Of a stretch of DNA of 64,000 nt, positions 11,875-22,964 are shown piece after piece. Made by a program: the position numbers and the translations under genes. The stretch lies in contig MU863926.1 of the NCBI GenBank assembly GCA_033296885.1, positions 62,001-126,000 of the forward strand, in the 5' to 3' direction. Source of the stretch: Triangularia verruculosa. Its lineage: Eukaryota; Ascomycota; Sordariomycetes; Sordariales; Podosporaceae. Numbering within the stretch: the stretch's first letter is position 1; each line of letters starts with the position of its first letter. The notes beneath the pieces are model-generated. The model had not been told where the DNA came from. It saw nothing but the letters and a program-made list of their open reading frames with translations, and did not search any database.

Positions 11875-13051
11875 ATGTGGCGAGACCGCACAAACCTGTA
11901 GGTAGTTTGGCCTGCTTTTTGGTGTATGGGGACGCGTGTATTAACACGATGATCTAGCTACATTTCGTACCGGCAGTCGTATGCCCACCACCCGGCACAA
12001 CGAAATCGATATGGGCCATCAACAGTGGGCGATCGCTTCGGCGGAAGCAGCGGCGCAAGCACAGGAGTGTTGTTCTCGGCAGACGAGGATAGAAGGGGGC
12101 TACTATCTGCCGGAGCGTACGATGTGGACGATGGTGATGCGGTGATCGAAATGGACCTACTTCCTCCACGATACGCCGACGTGTCAGACGAAGTCACCGA
12201 GATATTGGCCGAAATTGCCCAAAAAGGTCAGAAGCTGGAACGACTACATCAGAAACATGTGCTACCTGGATTCAACGATGAGGATACCAAGAAGGCCGAG
12301 GAGAGAGAGATTGAGAAGTTGACCCAAGCTATCACGAAGGGATTCCACGATTGCCACGGATGCATCCAACGGATAGAGCAAATGGTTCGCGAGGGCAAGC
12401 AGACGGGCCAGATGAGTCGCGCGGATGAGACTATGGCCAAAAATATTCAGGTCAACCTGGCGACAAGAGTACAGGAAGCGAGCTCATTGTTTCGCAAGAA
12501 GCAAAGTAACTACCTCAAAAGTGAGGAACCGCCATGCATGATGAAGTGTGGACGCCCCATTGATGCTGACATTTCGAATAGAACTCAAGGGCATGTCTGG
12601 ACTGATCAGTCCTATCGACCAATCTTCGACTGCTTTAAGTGGAGGCGAGCCATCGATATTGGAATCCGACGCGGATAAATCATATTCGCAAGCCACACTA
12701 CAAGCCGTTACCCATCAAAAACTCCTCAATTCGAATGATGCCGCTATTGCGCAACGAGAACGAGAAATTGAAGACATCGCCCAGGGTATCATCGACCTGG
12801 CGAATCTTTTCCGAGATTTGCAGACCATGGTCATCGACCAGGGCACCATGCTGGACAGGATAGACTACAATGTCGAGTCCATGTCCAGTGACGTGAAAGA
12901 AGCTGCGAAGGAGCTCAAAGTCGCGGAAGGGTACCAAAGGAAGACGATTAAGCGGAAGATCATTTTGCTCTTGCTTCTTCTAATCGCCGCTGTGATCATA
13001 TTACTGGTCATTAAGCCTAAAAAGCATGGGGGATCAAGCGACGACGACTAA
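11875..13051 (+). CDS. TLG2: Qa-SNARE syntaxin TLG2 (syntaxin-16 type)
   Basis: Exons 11875-11897, 11958-12520 and 12582-13051 encode 351 residues. The start MWRDRTNLYISYRQSYAHH is the conserved Tlg2 N-terminal peptide type that binds the SM protein Vps45. The Habc helical region covers about 75-200. The SNARE motif (DLANLFRDLQTMVIDQGTMLDRIDYNV) has the zero-layer glutamine at Q282. A C-terminal anchor IILLLLLLIAAVIILLVI (about 321-339) precedes a short KPKKHGG tail. Splicing of the second intron (12521-12581) restores NYLKKLKGMSG. The protein acts in endosome-to-TGN and Cvt/autophagy membrane fusion. The longest unspliced frame runs into the intron and stops early, so the intron is required. 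Confidence 0.95.
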
Positions 13052-13610
13052 AGGAAACTAGTCCTAAACTACAGCTACATGATTTTCGCGATACACAGCT
13101 AGCAAGGCGCATAATTGGGAGGGTTTCTTTGTCTAGATGGAAGGCTCACGAGAATTACTAGAATGCTCCCGGGACTGGAGCAATGAGCTCAAATGCTTTT
13201 ATACCAATTAATTGAGATATGTATGATATTCAGGATATGTCAACGCCTTATCCCGTTGCTTGATGTTGCACCCATATACACACAGCATGATAGTGAAGTC
13301 ATTATGTTATCCGGAGCTCTGAGGCCAAGTGGAACCAATGCAGGGTTGTAGCTTCACAAGCAAAAAGCTACGAAAGCTCGAATAACCGAAAGGTTTGCTT
13401 AGTCAACCCTGAGCACTGGCCACAACCAGTTCCCCGGTCCGCCCCGGCAAGCTTGTGTGTTGCTGACTGCTCCGTCATTCCGCCTACCCAAGCTTCAAAC
13501 CACCAACCATCAATCCAATTCAACACCACCAGCTGTTGTTTGCAACCCGCCGCCGGCCGACCGAACACCAACAAACCTTTTTCCCAATCTCCGCTCACTC
13601 TTTCTTCACA
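13052..13610. other. Intergenic, TLG2 3' end and COX7 promoter
   Basis: 559 bp between two same-strand genes. The 100 bp before COX7 is rich in CCAAC/CACC and pyrimidines, consistent with a 5' leader. No gene seen. Confidence 0.5.
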
Positions 13611-14324
13611 ATGGGGTAAGCAAGATACTCTCTCGCTGTGTTTTTACCGATGGGAGGGGTGCGGAGTTTGCAATTCTCGCGCAGTAAAATACCGACGACA
13701 TTTCACGAATCATACGACTGCGCTTTTGGGAATGGAAGGAGGAGGGGTAGAATCGGAGGCACAACAACAACAACAACAACAACAACACAACTCTTCAGCA
13801 AAATCAAGGGAATAGGAGGAAGATTTTGAATGGAGCGAAAAAGAATAAAGAGACGGGAACACTGGGTGGCTAATTCGAGTGTGTCTGGATTTGTAGTCTC
13901 GTCGACGCTCCCAACAAGGTCCCCCAGCAGCAGCGGGCTTTCCAGGCTGCCTACCGCGCCCACACTCGCATCTGGAGAATTGTGAGTGCCCTCCCCCATT
14001 GTTTCTAGTGGCTTGGGGATGCGAGAAGGAACTGCAAAAGGGGGAAATATACCGGCAACGAGCTGGGAATCGACAACCGAGAACAGAGGCCACACATGAT
14101 GTATAGGTGGATATGCTGGCTAACCAAACTACCTTGTTACCCTCGAACAGAGCCCCCGCAGCGGCTTCTTGCTCACCCCCTACTACGTCGTGTTGTGGGG
14201 TACCTTCGGTGGTATGTATCAATGTTATTTCTAGACGATGTTCAAGCTGACAAGGGACGCAGCCACCATGTACGCCATGGGCCGTCAGGTCTGCGGCTAT
14301 AAGACCTGGTTCAGCAAGAACTAA
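13611..14324 (+). CDS. COX7: Cytochrome c oxidase subunit 7 (COX7/VIIa type)
   Basis: Four exons: 13611-13615 (5 nt), 13897-13981, 14151-14211 and 14263-14324, giving 70 residues. The protein reads MGLVDAPNKVPQQQRAFQ...WRISPRSGFLLTPYYVVLWG, then a membrane helix and GRQVCGYKTWFSKN. The pattern NKV..Q..FQ...W.R.PRS...L.PYY aligns with yeast Cox7 and animal COX7A, which are single-span nuclear-encoded subunits of complex IV. The C-terminal cysteine/aromatic tail differs from yeast but has the right length. The first intron (281 nt) is long for this genome and holds an ACA microsatellite. Confidence 0.85.
13761..13786 (+). repeat. ACA/CAA trinucleotide microsatellite in COX7 intron 1
   Basis: Eight to nine tandem ACA units lie inside the first intron of COX7. 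Being intronic, they do not affect the protein. They are a likely length polymorphism. Confidence 0.9.
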
Positions 14325-14793
14325 GTTTACCTTATCACGCCAGATGCAAACTGGTATAGCTTAGGAAAGAGAGTGAGGAAAGAAGAGAAGGCGGGGAAAC
14401 ATAGACCACGCTGAAAACTTGTATATGTGTATAGCAAGGGGTTGAGAAACAGAACTAGAAGGGCGATTACTGATGGTCCGCCTGGTGCCTTGATGTTCCT
14501 GTTGGTTTGCTGTGAAATGCTCTTGCTCTGTCAGGTTCATACAATGTAAAGTGAAACTCCCAATCATTGCTTTTGCGAAGAAAAAAGCTGTGCTCCCATT
14601 GTTCTTTTGACGCCTTCACTCTTAAAACCCGAGAAGTCCTGTGCAGCAAATAGAAGAGCCCCATCTAAAAGTACATTAATGCGAATATTGCTGTCGTCGT
14701 GTCATAGTCATGAGGCCATGACTCCTCGTTGTATTTGTGACTGGTGTCTGCCCCCGTCGTCCCCTATCCCCCGAGCTCCCGCTTCCATGTCGT
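14325..14793. other. Intergenic, convergent 3' flanks of COX7 and CLC1
   Basis: 469 bp of 3' flanking DNA. Small overlapping ORFs are without support. Confidence 0.55.
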
Positions 14794-15659
14794 TTAGTAG
14801 CCCTCTGCGCCAGGGGCCTTCTCGTCCTTGCGCAAGCTGACCAGCAACTCCCTGAATCGTTCCTTGCCAGAGCCGGAAGCACCGCCCTTAGCACCCTTGC
14901 CGCTGACATCAACAATCTTGGCGATGCGCTCCCAGCTGGTGCCGCCCGACGTGGTGTCCTCGCGGCTGGCCAGAAATTGCTCAGCCTCCTTCCGCGACTG
15001 TGTAATCGTCTTCTCCTTCTTATTGTTGTAATTCTCGTAGAAGTCGTCAATGTTCTGTTGGGCCTCCTTGATGGTCTCGGCGCGCTGCTGGGCGAACTGC
15101 TCTGCCCGCTTGGCGTTGCCGGCGTCCCGCTTCTCCCTCCAGTCTTTGATCACTTGGGGTTCTTCCGCCTCCTCGGCGTAGGGTGTGTAGCCGGAGTTGT
15201 AGCTGACAGAGGGACCGGTGATGGTGGTACCGCCGAGGGGCGTGAGGCCCTGCATTATCCGATCAATGTTAGTTTACTCGGATCCAGCGACGACGCAATT
15301 ATTCCTTATGCTCTTTCATACCTCATTTGGGCTGGTGATATCAGGGAATTGGCTATCAAACGCAGCATTGTTATCGCCTGGGGCCGAGATGCCGCCTCCT
15401 AGCAAATCATCGTCACCATCGTCGAAGCCGGCGTCCTCGACTGTCGCAAACTGGTTGGCGTCATCGCCGAGAATAGCTTTCTCACGCTCCAGGAAGTTGC
15501 TGGTTGTGGGAACCTCGGATGCATCCTGGACGCCGGTCTGGGCTGAATGCGAAAGTGTTAGAAGCGGCTCGATTCCATCAAGGTACAAGGCATATAGGGG
15601 CTGTGTCCCGACTTACCGCCGGAGTCGAAGTCCTCCAAAGATGGGAATCTGTCAGCCAT
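14794..15659 (-). CDS. CLC1: Clathrin light chain
   Basis: Exons 15659-15617, 15542-15322 and 15249-14794 encode 239 residues. The start MADRFPSLEDFDSG and the acidic N-terminal region with FLEREKAILGDDA match fungal clathrin light chains. The centre (VIKDWREKRDAGNAKR through NIDDFYENYNNKKEK) is the heavy-chain-binding coiled helix. The C-terminus (WERIAKIVDVS...RFRELLVSLRKDE) is the conserved end. All three exons join in frame with GT..AG introns of 74 and 72 nt. It is a structural and regulatory subunit of the clathrin triskelion, acting with AP-1, whose gamma subunit is encoded 7 kb upstream. Confidence 0.95.
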
Positions 15660-16359
15660 GGTGATTGTGCGTAATTCGGCAAAGTTTCAAGCGAGGAAGC
15701 CGGGCAATATGTAAAAGTCACAGGTTTGGAATTTCTGTGGTAGTGGTGGTTCTAATAATTGGAAGGTGCCTTTGATCGCGCCAGGTTGCTGCGCTTGCGC
15801 TGGGCCGCTGGCTGACACCTGGAGCTGCAGGAGCGATTGGCTGGCAGGGGTGGTTAGGCTATGCTTCAATCGAGTGGGATGCCAAGGTTATGCAATAATC
15901 CGGTACCGCCTGAAACGAAACAGTCTTTGATGCATCTGGAGCTGGGCAACAACCTTCCAATCCATTTAAAGCTCCTAGCATCCCCATCACTTTTCCGGTT
16001 CCATCTCCACAGCAAAACAAAACTGCACAATTCACTCTGTCCCATCCTTCTTTCCTGCTTGGCAAATACCCTGGACATGTGGTAGGAAGTGTAGCTCTTG
16101 ATAGTGCGATACTCGTGGCGAAGCTCTCGCAACCAAGCAGGCCCGCGACGTCTGCTTTTCAAGTCGGCCATCTGAATCGTGATTTGAGCAAGCTTCTTGA
16201 TTTTGGGACGCACATTGAAAATCATCCACCACATTCCACAACTACCCATTATCATCAGATTTTATTGCCTGTCTGCTTCAGTTTCGGCCATCTGTATTCA
16301 TCTCCGGGGCTATAGCATCTATCCACACTTTTTCTATCTTTGAAGCTGTATATTCGACA
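15660..16359. promoter_or_regulatory. Divergent promoter region, CLC1 / RTT103
   Basis: 700 bp between the start codons of CLC1 (-) and RTT103 (+) hold both promoters. ORFs at 15866-16255 (-) and 16079-16315 (+) overlap and look random. Confidence 0.55.
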
Positions 16360-17756
16360 ATGGCATATACCGATGATGCAGTGTTGTCGAAGCTCTCGGC
16401 TCTAAACGAGACACATGAGAGCATCGCAACCACGGCTCAATGGATCATGTTCCACAGGTATGTTTTTCGACTTCAATCGGGCATGGGGTCTCAATGAGAC
16501 CCCCGCCGAGTTTTATGTAGATGCTAACTGCGTCGACAGACGTCATGCAACTCAGACTGTCAACTTGTGGCTCGGCAAACTCAAGGACCTGCCGCCACCG
16601 AAGAGGCTTAACATGATCTACCTCGCGAATGGTGAGTGCCGCCACTAGCTTCATCGTAATGCTGTTCTTATTACTGACTCTAGACAGAGGTCACACAGCA
16701 GACCAAGGCTCGTCAGAGGGATGACTTTATCAATGCTTTTGGTCCTGTCATTGCGGAAGCTACTGCATCAGCGTACAAGGGTGCCAATCCTGATGTTCAG
16801 AACAAGCTGCGAAGAGTTGTTGATGTCTGGCGGGACCGTAGCGTGTTCGACAAAGACACTATCCTGAGCCTGTATGAGCGCATGGGAGGTAAGTGACATG
16901 ATACTATAAAGCATTTTGACTCAAGAGTGCCTGCTAACGCACCATTCTCTTAGAACTCGATAAATCACGCCCTACCAACAATGGCGGTACTTTCGGCGGG
17001 TCTGGGTTCAATTCCTCAGGCCCTCCTGTTCCTTCTGAGCTCGCACCGTTGGTCACGCAGTATCAGGCTGCCACTAGAACTGCCACCCCCATGAAGACCG
17101 CTCTCACCAATGCCCAGACAGAGTACGAGAAGCTTTCCGACCCAGCCACTACCCAGACCACTGCTCTACCTCTCCAGGCGGCTCGCTTGAATGGGCTACT
17201 CAAGAATCTGTCCAATGCCGAGGGCGCGGTTGCGGAGAGTATACGGACCCGAAGAGAGATGATCAGAAGCTTGGAGAAGCTCCTCGCCGAGAACCAGAAT
17301 GCTCTCCAGCAGGAGGAAGCTCACATGAAGCTACTCAGCGGCCGTAGAACCGAGATCGAACAGAAGAAGAATCAAGTCGAGGCAACTATTCTTGGCGGCC
17401 AGGTCGCTAAGCAGGAGCCTGGTGCCACGGGTGACAGAACATCTACCGAGCCGGAGCCTCCCCAGTTTGAGGCATTGACGCCACCTCACCATAGCGATGC
17501 CGATGACGAGCCTATGAAGGTTGAGCAGAACGGCAACCATTCGGCCGTTGTGCCCCAGCAGACCCCTATTTTCCCAGTGGTTGCTCCTGGGATCGAGATG
17601 CTGTCGAGTGTTGCCGCGAACTATCAGGCAGTGCCGGTCAACGGGTCCAGCAAGAAGCGCAAGGTGGCGCCGTCAGACGACTTCCCGGATCTTGGTAACG
17701 ATGGGATTGACGAGGATGTTCAGGAGATGTTGCGCAAGGAAAGCCAAAGCGCGTGA
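16360..17756 (+). CDS. RTT103: CID-domain transcription termination factor RTT103 (RPRD1-like)
   Basis: Exons 16360-16457, 16540-16631, 16688-16888 and 16954-17756 encode 397 residues. Residues 1 to about 135 form the RNA polymerase II CTD-interacting domain (MAYTDDAVLSKLSALN, then FHRRHATQTVNLWLGKL and RLNMIYLANEV). Such domains bind Ser2-phosphorylated CTD. A helical coiled-coil region follows (about 180-290). An acidic/Pro tail contains a likely nuclear signal SSKKRKVAP and ends DVQEMLRKESQSA. At intron 2 the acceptor at 16687 (cag) restores NEVTQQTK, whereas the tag four bases upstream would shift the frame. Rtt103 recruits the Rat1 termination machinery and links to 3' end formation. Confidence 0.92.
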
Positions 17757-18523
17757 GAAAGGGATGTATTTCGACAGGACTGGCCGTAAGGGTCTGATTT
17801 CTCGCAGTTTGCATATTGGGATTTGAGTTGCATTTTGGAGTTGGGCTGGAGTTCTGGCTCTCCCAGGGGGGTTCTCGGCTTCTCTCGGGATCAAGGGTTT
17901 CGCTGTGTATAGTTTTGTTGTATCATAGGCCTGTCCATCGCGCTTAATGCTTCAGGACGGCTGGGTTCCTGTGGCTGGGAGGATATTTGTAGACACATGG
18001 GTTCTATATAGCGCAGTGAGAACAATCATTGCTCTGTTTACTCGGACAGTTCCCTGAAGCATTTGAAGATTGTGCGAGGTTTGGACATCACTTTTGATAT
18101 CCATTGAAATGCCAAGACGCCATGGCATATGCCACCTGGCGGACAACAGAAGAAAAACCGCATCCGGCCCGTGAAGGCACACAGTGGGCCCAAGCTTGCC
18201 GCCTCGGCGATTAGGATGACGGAATCCCGATGCCCAGCAATTTCAAGGCAAGGGTCCCATTTGGCAGCCGGGACTGCGAGCGAACCTCGTCCATCCGATC
18301 CGTGATTTTTCTTCCATGCACTTCCGCTCTCCATTGCTCCGTGGTTCACATGGAACTTGACGCGCCCTAAGCCGACAACTGCGCACACTACGGCCGGCGC
18401 CAGGTCGACATGACAACCCCCGAACATTTGGTTTTCTCGAGATAGCGAGGCCCACCTAAGCAACCACCGAGCACGACCTGGAATTCTCTCATACAGCCAG
18501 CGCGAGCTTAGAAACTGCTCGTC
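17757..18523. other. Intergenic, RTT103 3' end and MDL1 promoter
   Basis: 767 bp between same-strand genes. Antisense ORFs (for example 18038-18580) overlap the MDL1 start and have no product I recognise. Confidence 0.5.
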
Positions 18524-20953
18524 ATGGTTTCGGGAGCGGTCGCAGCGGCAGCTTTGCGCCGCGCGGCTCTGCTCCCGCAACGCGCCTTAGGTGCAGGCGG
18601 GATCAGTTATGCAAATGCGCATTCACCATCACCAGCACCTCTGATATTGTCCCGAGATGTATTCCAGGCGCTGAGGCCATGCTCGGCCGCAGCTCTCGCA
18701 AAGCTCCAACCCTGCCGCCACTTCTCGACTCGCCCCGAAACTGGGAGGACCCCAGCGGTAGCAACATCTTCAACTATACAACACTCGCCTCTCGGACCAC
18801 GACCTAGGCTTGCCCAACCATCGTGGGCCTCACCAGTTGGTATTCTTCGCCAACTATCGACAACACCACGGAGGTTAGAGCAAGCAAAGGAGGGTGCCTC
18901 CAAGGGGCAGCAATCTTTAACACAGGAGGAACAAACCAAGAAGGAAGAAGAGGTGGACCAACATCTCAAGGCACATGGGTTTCAGAAAAGCGCAAAGGCG
19001 GCCAAGGCTGCGCACGTCAACATGGCGGCGCGCCTTTCCAAAGAAGGAAAAGGTCAAGGTTCTGAAGGCAAGCCTGGCTGGGCCGAGGTTTGGCGGTTGA
19101 TCAAGATCGCCAGGCCTGAAGTCAAGTGGCTGGGCGTGGCCTTTGTCTTGCTGCTCATCTCTTCTAGTGTTACCATGTCGATTCCGTTCTCCGTCGGCCG
19201 GATTTTGGATCTCGCAACCAAGGAAAATGCCGACGAGGTCAGGCTGTTTGGGCTTACTCTGACACAGTTCTTTGCTGGACTTGCTGCCGTCCTTACGATT
19301 GGTGCGACTGCCAACTTTGGGCGGATTATTCTCCTCCGGATTGTTGGTGAGCGTGTCGTCGCTAGGTTGAGGACGCAGCTTTACCGCAGGACGTATGTTC
19401 AGGACGCTGAATTTTTTGACGCCAACCGGGTCGGTGACTTGATCTCGCGGCTGAACTCGGATACCGTCATCGTCGGTAAGAGTATCACGCAAAACGTTTC
19501 GGATGGTCTACGGTCTTTGGTCAGCGGCGCTGCTGGGTTTATCGCCATGGCTTGGCTGAGCCCGAAGCTTACCGCGATCATTCTTGTCATGGTCCCCCCT
19601 ATCGGTGTTGGTGCTGTATTGTACGGCCGTTCGATTCGCAACCTCAGTCGACAGATTCAGAAGAACGTGGGCTCACTTATGAAAATTGCTGAGGAACGGT
19701 TGGGCAACATCAAGACGAGTCAGGCTTTTGTGGGCGAGGTTCAAGAAATTGGCAGGTACAGCACGCAGGTCAAGAAGATTTTCGCGCTCGGGAGGCGGGA
19801 AGCTATCGTCTCCGCAACATTCTTCGCTTCCACCAGTTGGGCGGGCAATATGACTATTCTGGCTATGCTCATCGTGGGAGGCAATCTTGTTCGTACAGGG
19901 GCCATGACCCTGGGCGACCTGACATCCTTCATGATGTATACTGTCTTTGCAGGGTCCAGTCTGTTCGGTGTCAGCGGCTTTTATTCGGAATTGATGAAAG
20001 GTGTTGGCGCTGCCAGTCGTCTCTTTGAGCTCCAAGACCGGAAGCCTGGAATTCCCCAGACCGTTGGCATGAAAGTCGAATCGGCGCAAGGTCCTATCAG
20101 GTTCTCCAACGTTAATTTCGCCTACCCTACGAGACCGGCGGTACCTATTTTCAACGGCCTCGACTGTGAGATTCCCTCTGGCAGCAACGTTTGCATCGTC
20201 GGTCCCTCGGGAGGCGGTAAGTCAACTGTGGCCTCTCTGCTACTTCGCTTCTACAACCCAACCTCCGGAACTATCACTATCAACGGCGTGGACATCTCCA
20301 AAATGAACGTCAAATCACTCAGACGACGGATTGGTATGGTCGCTCAGGAGCCTGTGCTGTTCTCGGGTACCGTTGCCGAGAACATCTCGTACGGAAGGCC
20401 GAATGCTAAGAGATGGGAGATCATTGCGGCAGCTCAAAAGGCCAACTGCGGATTTATCAGTGACTTCCCTGACGGCTTGGAAACCCAGGTCGGTGCTCGA
20501 GGCGCGCAGCTGTCAGGTGGGCAAAAGCAACGTATCGCCATTGCTCGTGCCCTCCTCAAGGATCCTGATATTCTGCTCTTGGATGAGGCGACTTCGGCCC
20601 TTGATGCCGAATCTGAGACTCTTGTCAACTCTGCTCTTGCCGAATTGCTCAAGGGTCGCAGCACTACTATCTCCATCGCTCATAGATTGTCTACCATCAA
20701 GCGGTCTGACAAGATTATTGTGCTGTCCAGAGAAGGCACTGTGGCGGAAGTCGGCAGCTACACTGAGCTGAGCAACAACCCGGATAGCGCTTTCAGCAAA
20801 CTCATGGAGTGGCAGATGTCCGGTGGTGATGTTCCCCCTGCGACGACTAGCCCCCATATCACCGAGGTTGAGGAGATTGAAGAGGGTCTGGAGGAACCAG
20901 AGGAAGACGAGGATGAGGGCCACGAGGGGGTCCAAGAGGAGGAAAGGAAGTAG
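18524..20953 (+). CDS. MDL1: Mitochondrial inner-membrane ABC half-transporter MDL1 (ABCB10 type)
   Basis: An intron-free ORF of 809 residues. The N-terminus (ALRRAALLPQRALG, later CRHFSTRP) is an Arg/Ser-rich mitochondrial presequence. One transmembrane domain of six helices covers about 200-490. One nucleotide-binding domain carries Walker A GPSGGGKST (560-568), Q-loop VAQEP, signature LSGGQ (663-667), Walker B LLLDEA (D687, catalytic E688) and H-loop His720. It is a half-transporter, so it must dimerise. Order and sequence fit Mdl1, which exports peptides produced by matrix proteases, better than Atm1. The C-terminal tail is very acidic (EEIEEGLEEPEEDEDEG). Confidence 0.93.
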   Translation: MVSGAVAAAALRRAALLPQRALGAGGISYANAHSPSPAPLILSRDVFQALRPCSAAALAKLQPCRHFSTRPETGRTPAVATSSTIQHSPLGPRPRLAQPSWASPVGILRQLSTTPRRLEQAKEGASKGQQSLTQEEQTKKEEEVDQHLKAHGFQKSAKAAKAAHVNMAARLSKEGKGQGSEGKPGWAEVWRLIKIARPEVKWLGVAFVLLLISSSVTMSIPFSVGRILDLATKENADEVRLFGLTLTQFFAGLAAVLTIGATANFGRIILLRIVGERVVARLRTQLYRRTYVQDAEFFDANRVGDLISRLNSDTVIVGKSITQNVSDGLRSLVSGAAGFIAMAWLSPKLTAIILVMVPPIGVGAVLYGRSIRNLSRQIQKNVGSLMKIAEERLGNIKTSQAFVGEVQEIGRYSTQVKKIFALGRREAIVSATFFASTSWAGNMTILAMLIVGGNLVRTGAMTLGDLTSFMMYTVFAGSSLFGVSGFYSELMKGVGAASRLFELQDRKPGIPQTVGMKVESAQGPIRFSNVNFAYPTRPAVPIFNGLDCEIPSGSNVCIVGPSGGGKSTVASLLLRFYNPTSGTITINGVDISKMNVKSLRRRIGMVAQEPVLFSGTVAENISYGRPNAKRWEIIAAAQKANCGFISDFPDGLETQVGARGAQLSGGQKQRIAIARALLKDPDILLLDEATSALDAESETLVNSALAELLKGRSTTISIAHRLSTIKRSDKIIVLSREGTVAEVGSYTELSNNPDSAFSKLMEWQMSGGDVPPATTSPHITEVEEIEEGLEEPEEDEDEGHEGVQEEERK

Positions 20954-22964
20954 TAAAGTGATGTGCCAAGTTTTAGGGAGAAGAATATCCCCCGTGTTTT
21001 GGAAAGATAAAAGTACCTCATGAAAACGGGAGAGCCGATGTCCGCGTGTGCCCGTCGCATATAGAAGGCGGGATTTAATCACCGCGAGATCTGCATATTC
21101 ACATATGGGCGGCGTCTGTCTATATACAGGAAGGATGCGGTTGCATTTACGGATTAATGTGTATACATGATTCGGGTGGGATCAGGGTGAGCGGCAATCT
21201 CCACTCGACAATAAACGGGAAATAGACAAGGAAAAAGGTGTTCCAAAATTTTGGTGAAAGGGCAAATATACGGATACACTAGCTCTTGAAATTCTCGTGG
21301 TGGCATTCTTCGCAGAGAAGAAGACAATTGTATATTAAGCTATGTTGGTTGCTTGAGGGGTGGCATTGTTACCTTCCGAAGGCGTGATTTTGTGGCAATT
21401 TTCAAAGAGCTTTTTGAATTGTTCCTAGCTTCCTGTCCGTGTATCCCTTCTGAATAGCACGGCGATGTCCAATCTCATAGGCCACCGCTACGTCAGATGC
21501 AGGCCCTCAAACAACACACCCGATTCATCCATCGGGGTACACGACAAGTGGCTGCAAGTGGCCAGGAACCCCCAATTCTGAAAGGAGAAATCTCACATGC
21601 ACTCCAGCGTGGCGGTTTGCGAAACTTCAGACAGGACCCCACCTGCCCCACACTCACTCCAGCAGCGAGTTCTCAATGACAGCAAAGCCACGAAAACCCT
21701 GCCTCCGAAGTAGGCGGTCTCTAGTGGTCCTGGACACCTGGACCGGCGCGGTACAAGATCCGATATCCTCCCTCCCGGGTTGTTGTCAGTAGTAGTGACT
21801 CGGTCGGGTCGGGGTGTGGGTTTGTTGCTCTGGCGAGATTTCGTTACCTGGGTTTTTTAACCGGTTCGGCCTTTGTGTCTCCTCTCACCTCTTCCCTCTT
21901 TTGTTATCTGCCAATTCTAGGACCGGGGGGCTTGCTGTTACCTGGTAGACACGGAGTCATCGCCTCCTTTCTTACTACCACCTCCATCGAGGATCTACTT
22001 ACGTCTCTCATTCTTTTTTTATTTGCGGAACCCTCGCCCGGTTGGTTAAGACGAAAACCTGCCTTCCGGTTGTCCAGACCGAGATACCGCTTTCTTTGGC
22101 TGGTGGTGGCTTTTTTTTTTTTTTTTAAACATTTGCATTGAACCAATTGCTACTGGACAGCTTTTGCCCGCCCACCTTACCATACCTGAACTTGGAACTT
22201 TGGGGGTGCTGGTATATACGAACCCATATACAAAACCAAAAAAAGAGGTACCGTACCTGGCCCCATTTTGTTTTCACAGGTCAATCATCCCGTATCCCGC
22301 ATTGCACGAGCACGGAACCGTTTACTTCCTCCTGTCCGAACCTCCCCATTCCTCCCGCGCATGTTGAGTGTAGGTGGGCATATGTGTCTCACCCGAACCC
22401 ACGGGGGACCAAGTGCTGCACGTTCTCACATCTCGGCCGTTTTTTCCTCATTGAGACCGGGTTGTTGTGACAGACACAGCAGCCACGCCGGGCGTCCCCT
22501 AGGGGGTTTCTTCTTCTGTCCATTCTCGCGAGGCATTGCAGTTTGCTGACTTATTCATAAAAGATCATCCCTCCTCCCCGCCAGAAAAACCCGGGGGTCT
22601 TCGAAGTTAAGAGTCATCGCTCCTAAACAACATTTATCTCTCGTCAACCGTGCCATTGGAGCCATTGCGCAATTCCCTGGTACTCTGCCCGGCCTGTTGA
22701 AACACAGCCGAGAGTTAAATTTCTGAAACTGAGATATATACCGCTTTTTTCACCGCGAGTCGGTTTCTCTCACTCATCAGCTTTTCTTTATCCTCCCGAT
22801 TTTCGAGGTCTCTCTCTTGTTTCACCAACTTGAGAGTGTCTTGACTGCCCCACCAAAAGAAAACCGTCTTTTGAGTCACCCTAGCTATTTCACTAGCAGG
22901 GGGTTCTTAAGCGGAAGAAGCAATTTTGCCTGCCGGTAAACGGTTTACAGAGAAAGTCGGAAAA
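20954..22964. promoter_or_regulatory. Long HOM3 upstream region with Gcn4/CPC-1-type sites
   Basis: 2.0 kb without a convincing gene lies between MDL1 and HOM3. It holds a poly-T run at about 22110-22127. Three matches to the general amino-acid control element, core TGA(C/G)TC, are visible: GAGTCAT at 21954-21960, GAGTCAT at 22611-22617 and the palindromic TGAGTCA at 22872-22878. In fungi this site is bound by Gcn4/CPC-1. ORFs in the stretch (for example 21875-22141, 22138-22470) look random. Confidence 0.55.
22872..22878 (+). promoter_or_regulatory. Gcn4/CPC-1 consensus site TGAGTCA
   Basis: A perfect TGASTCA palindrome 87 bp before the HOM3 start codon. It matches the binding site of the bZIP amino-acid starvation regulator (Gcn4 in yeast, CPC-1 in Neurospora). 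The function of this copy is inferred from the neighbouring amino-acid gene. Confidence 0.6.
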
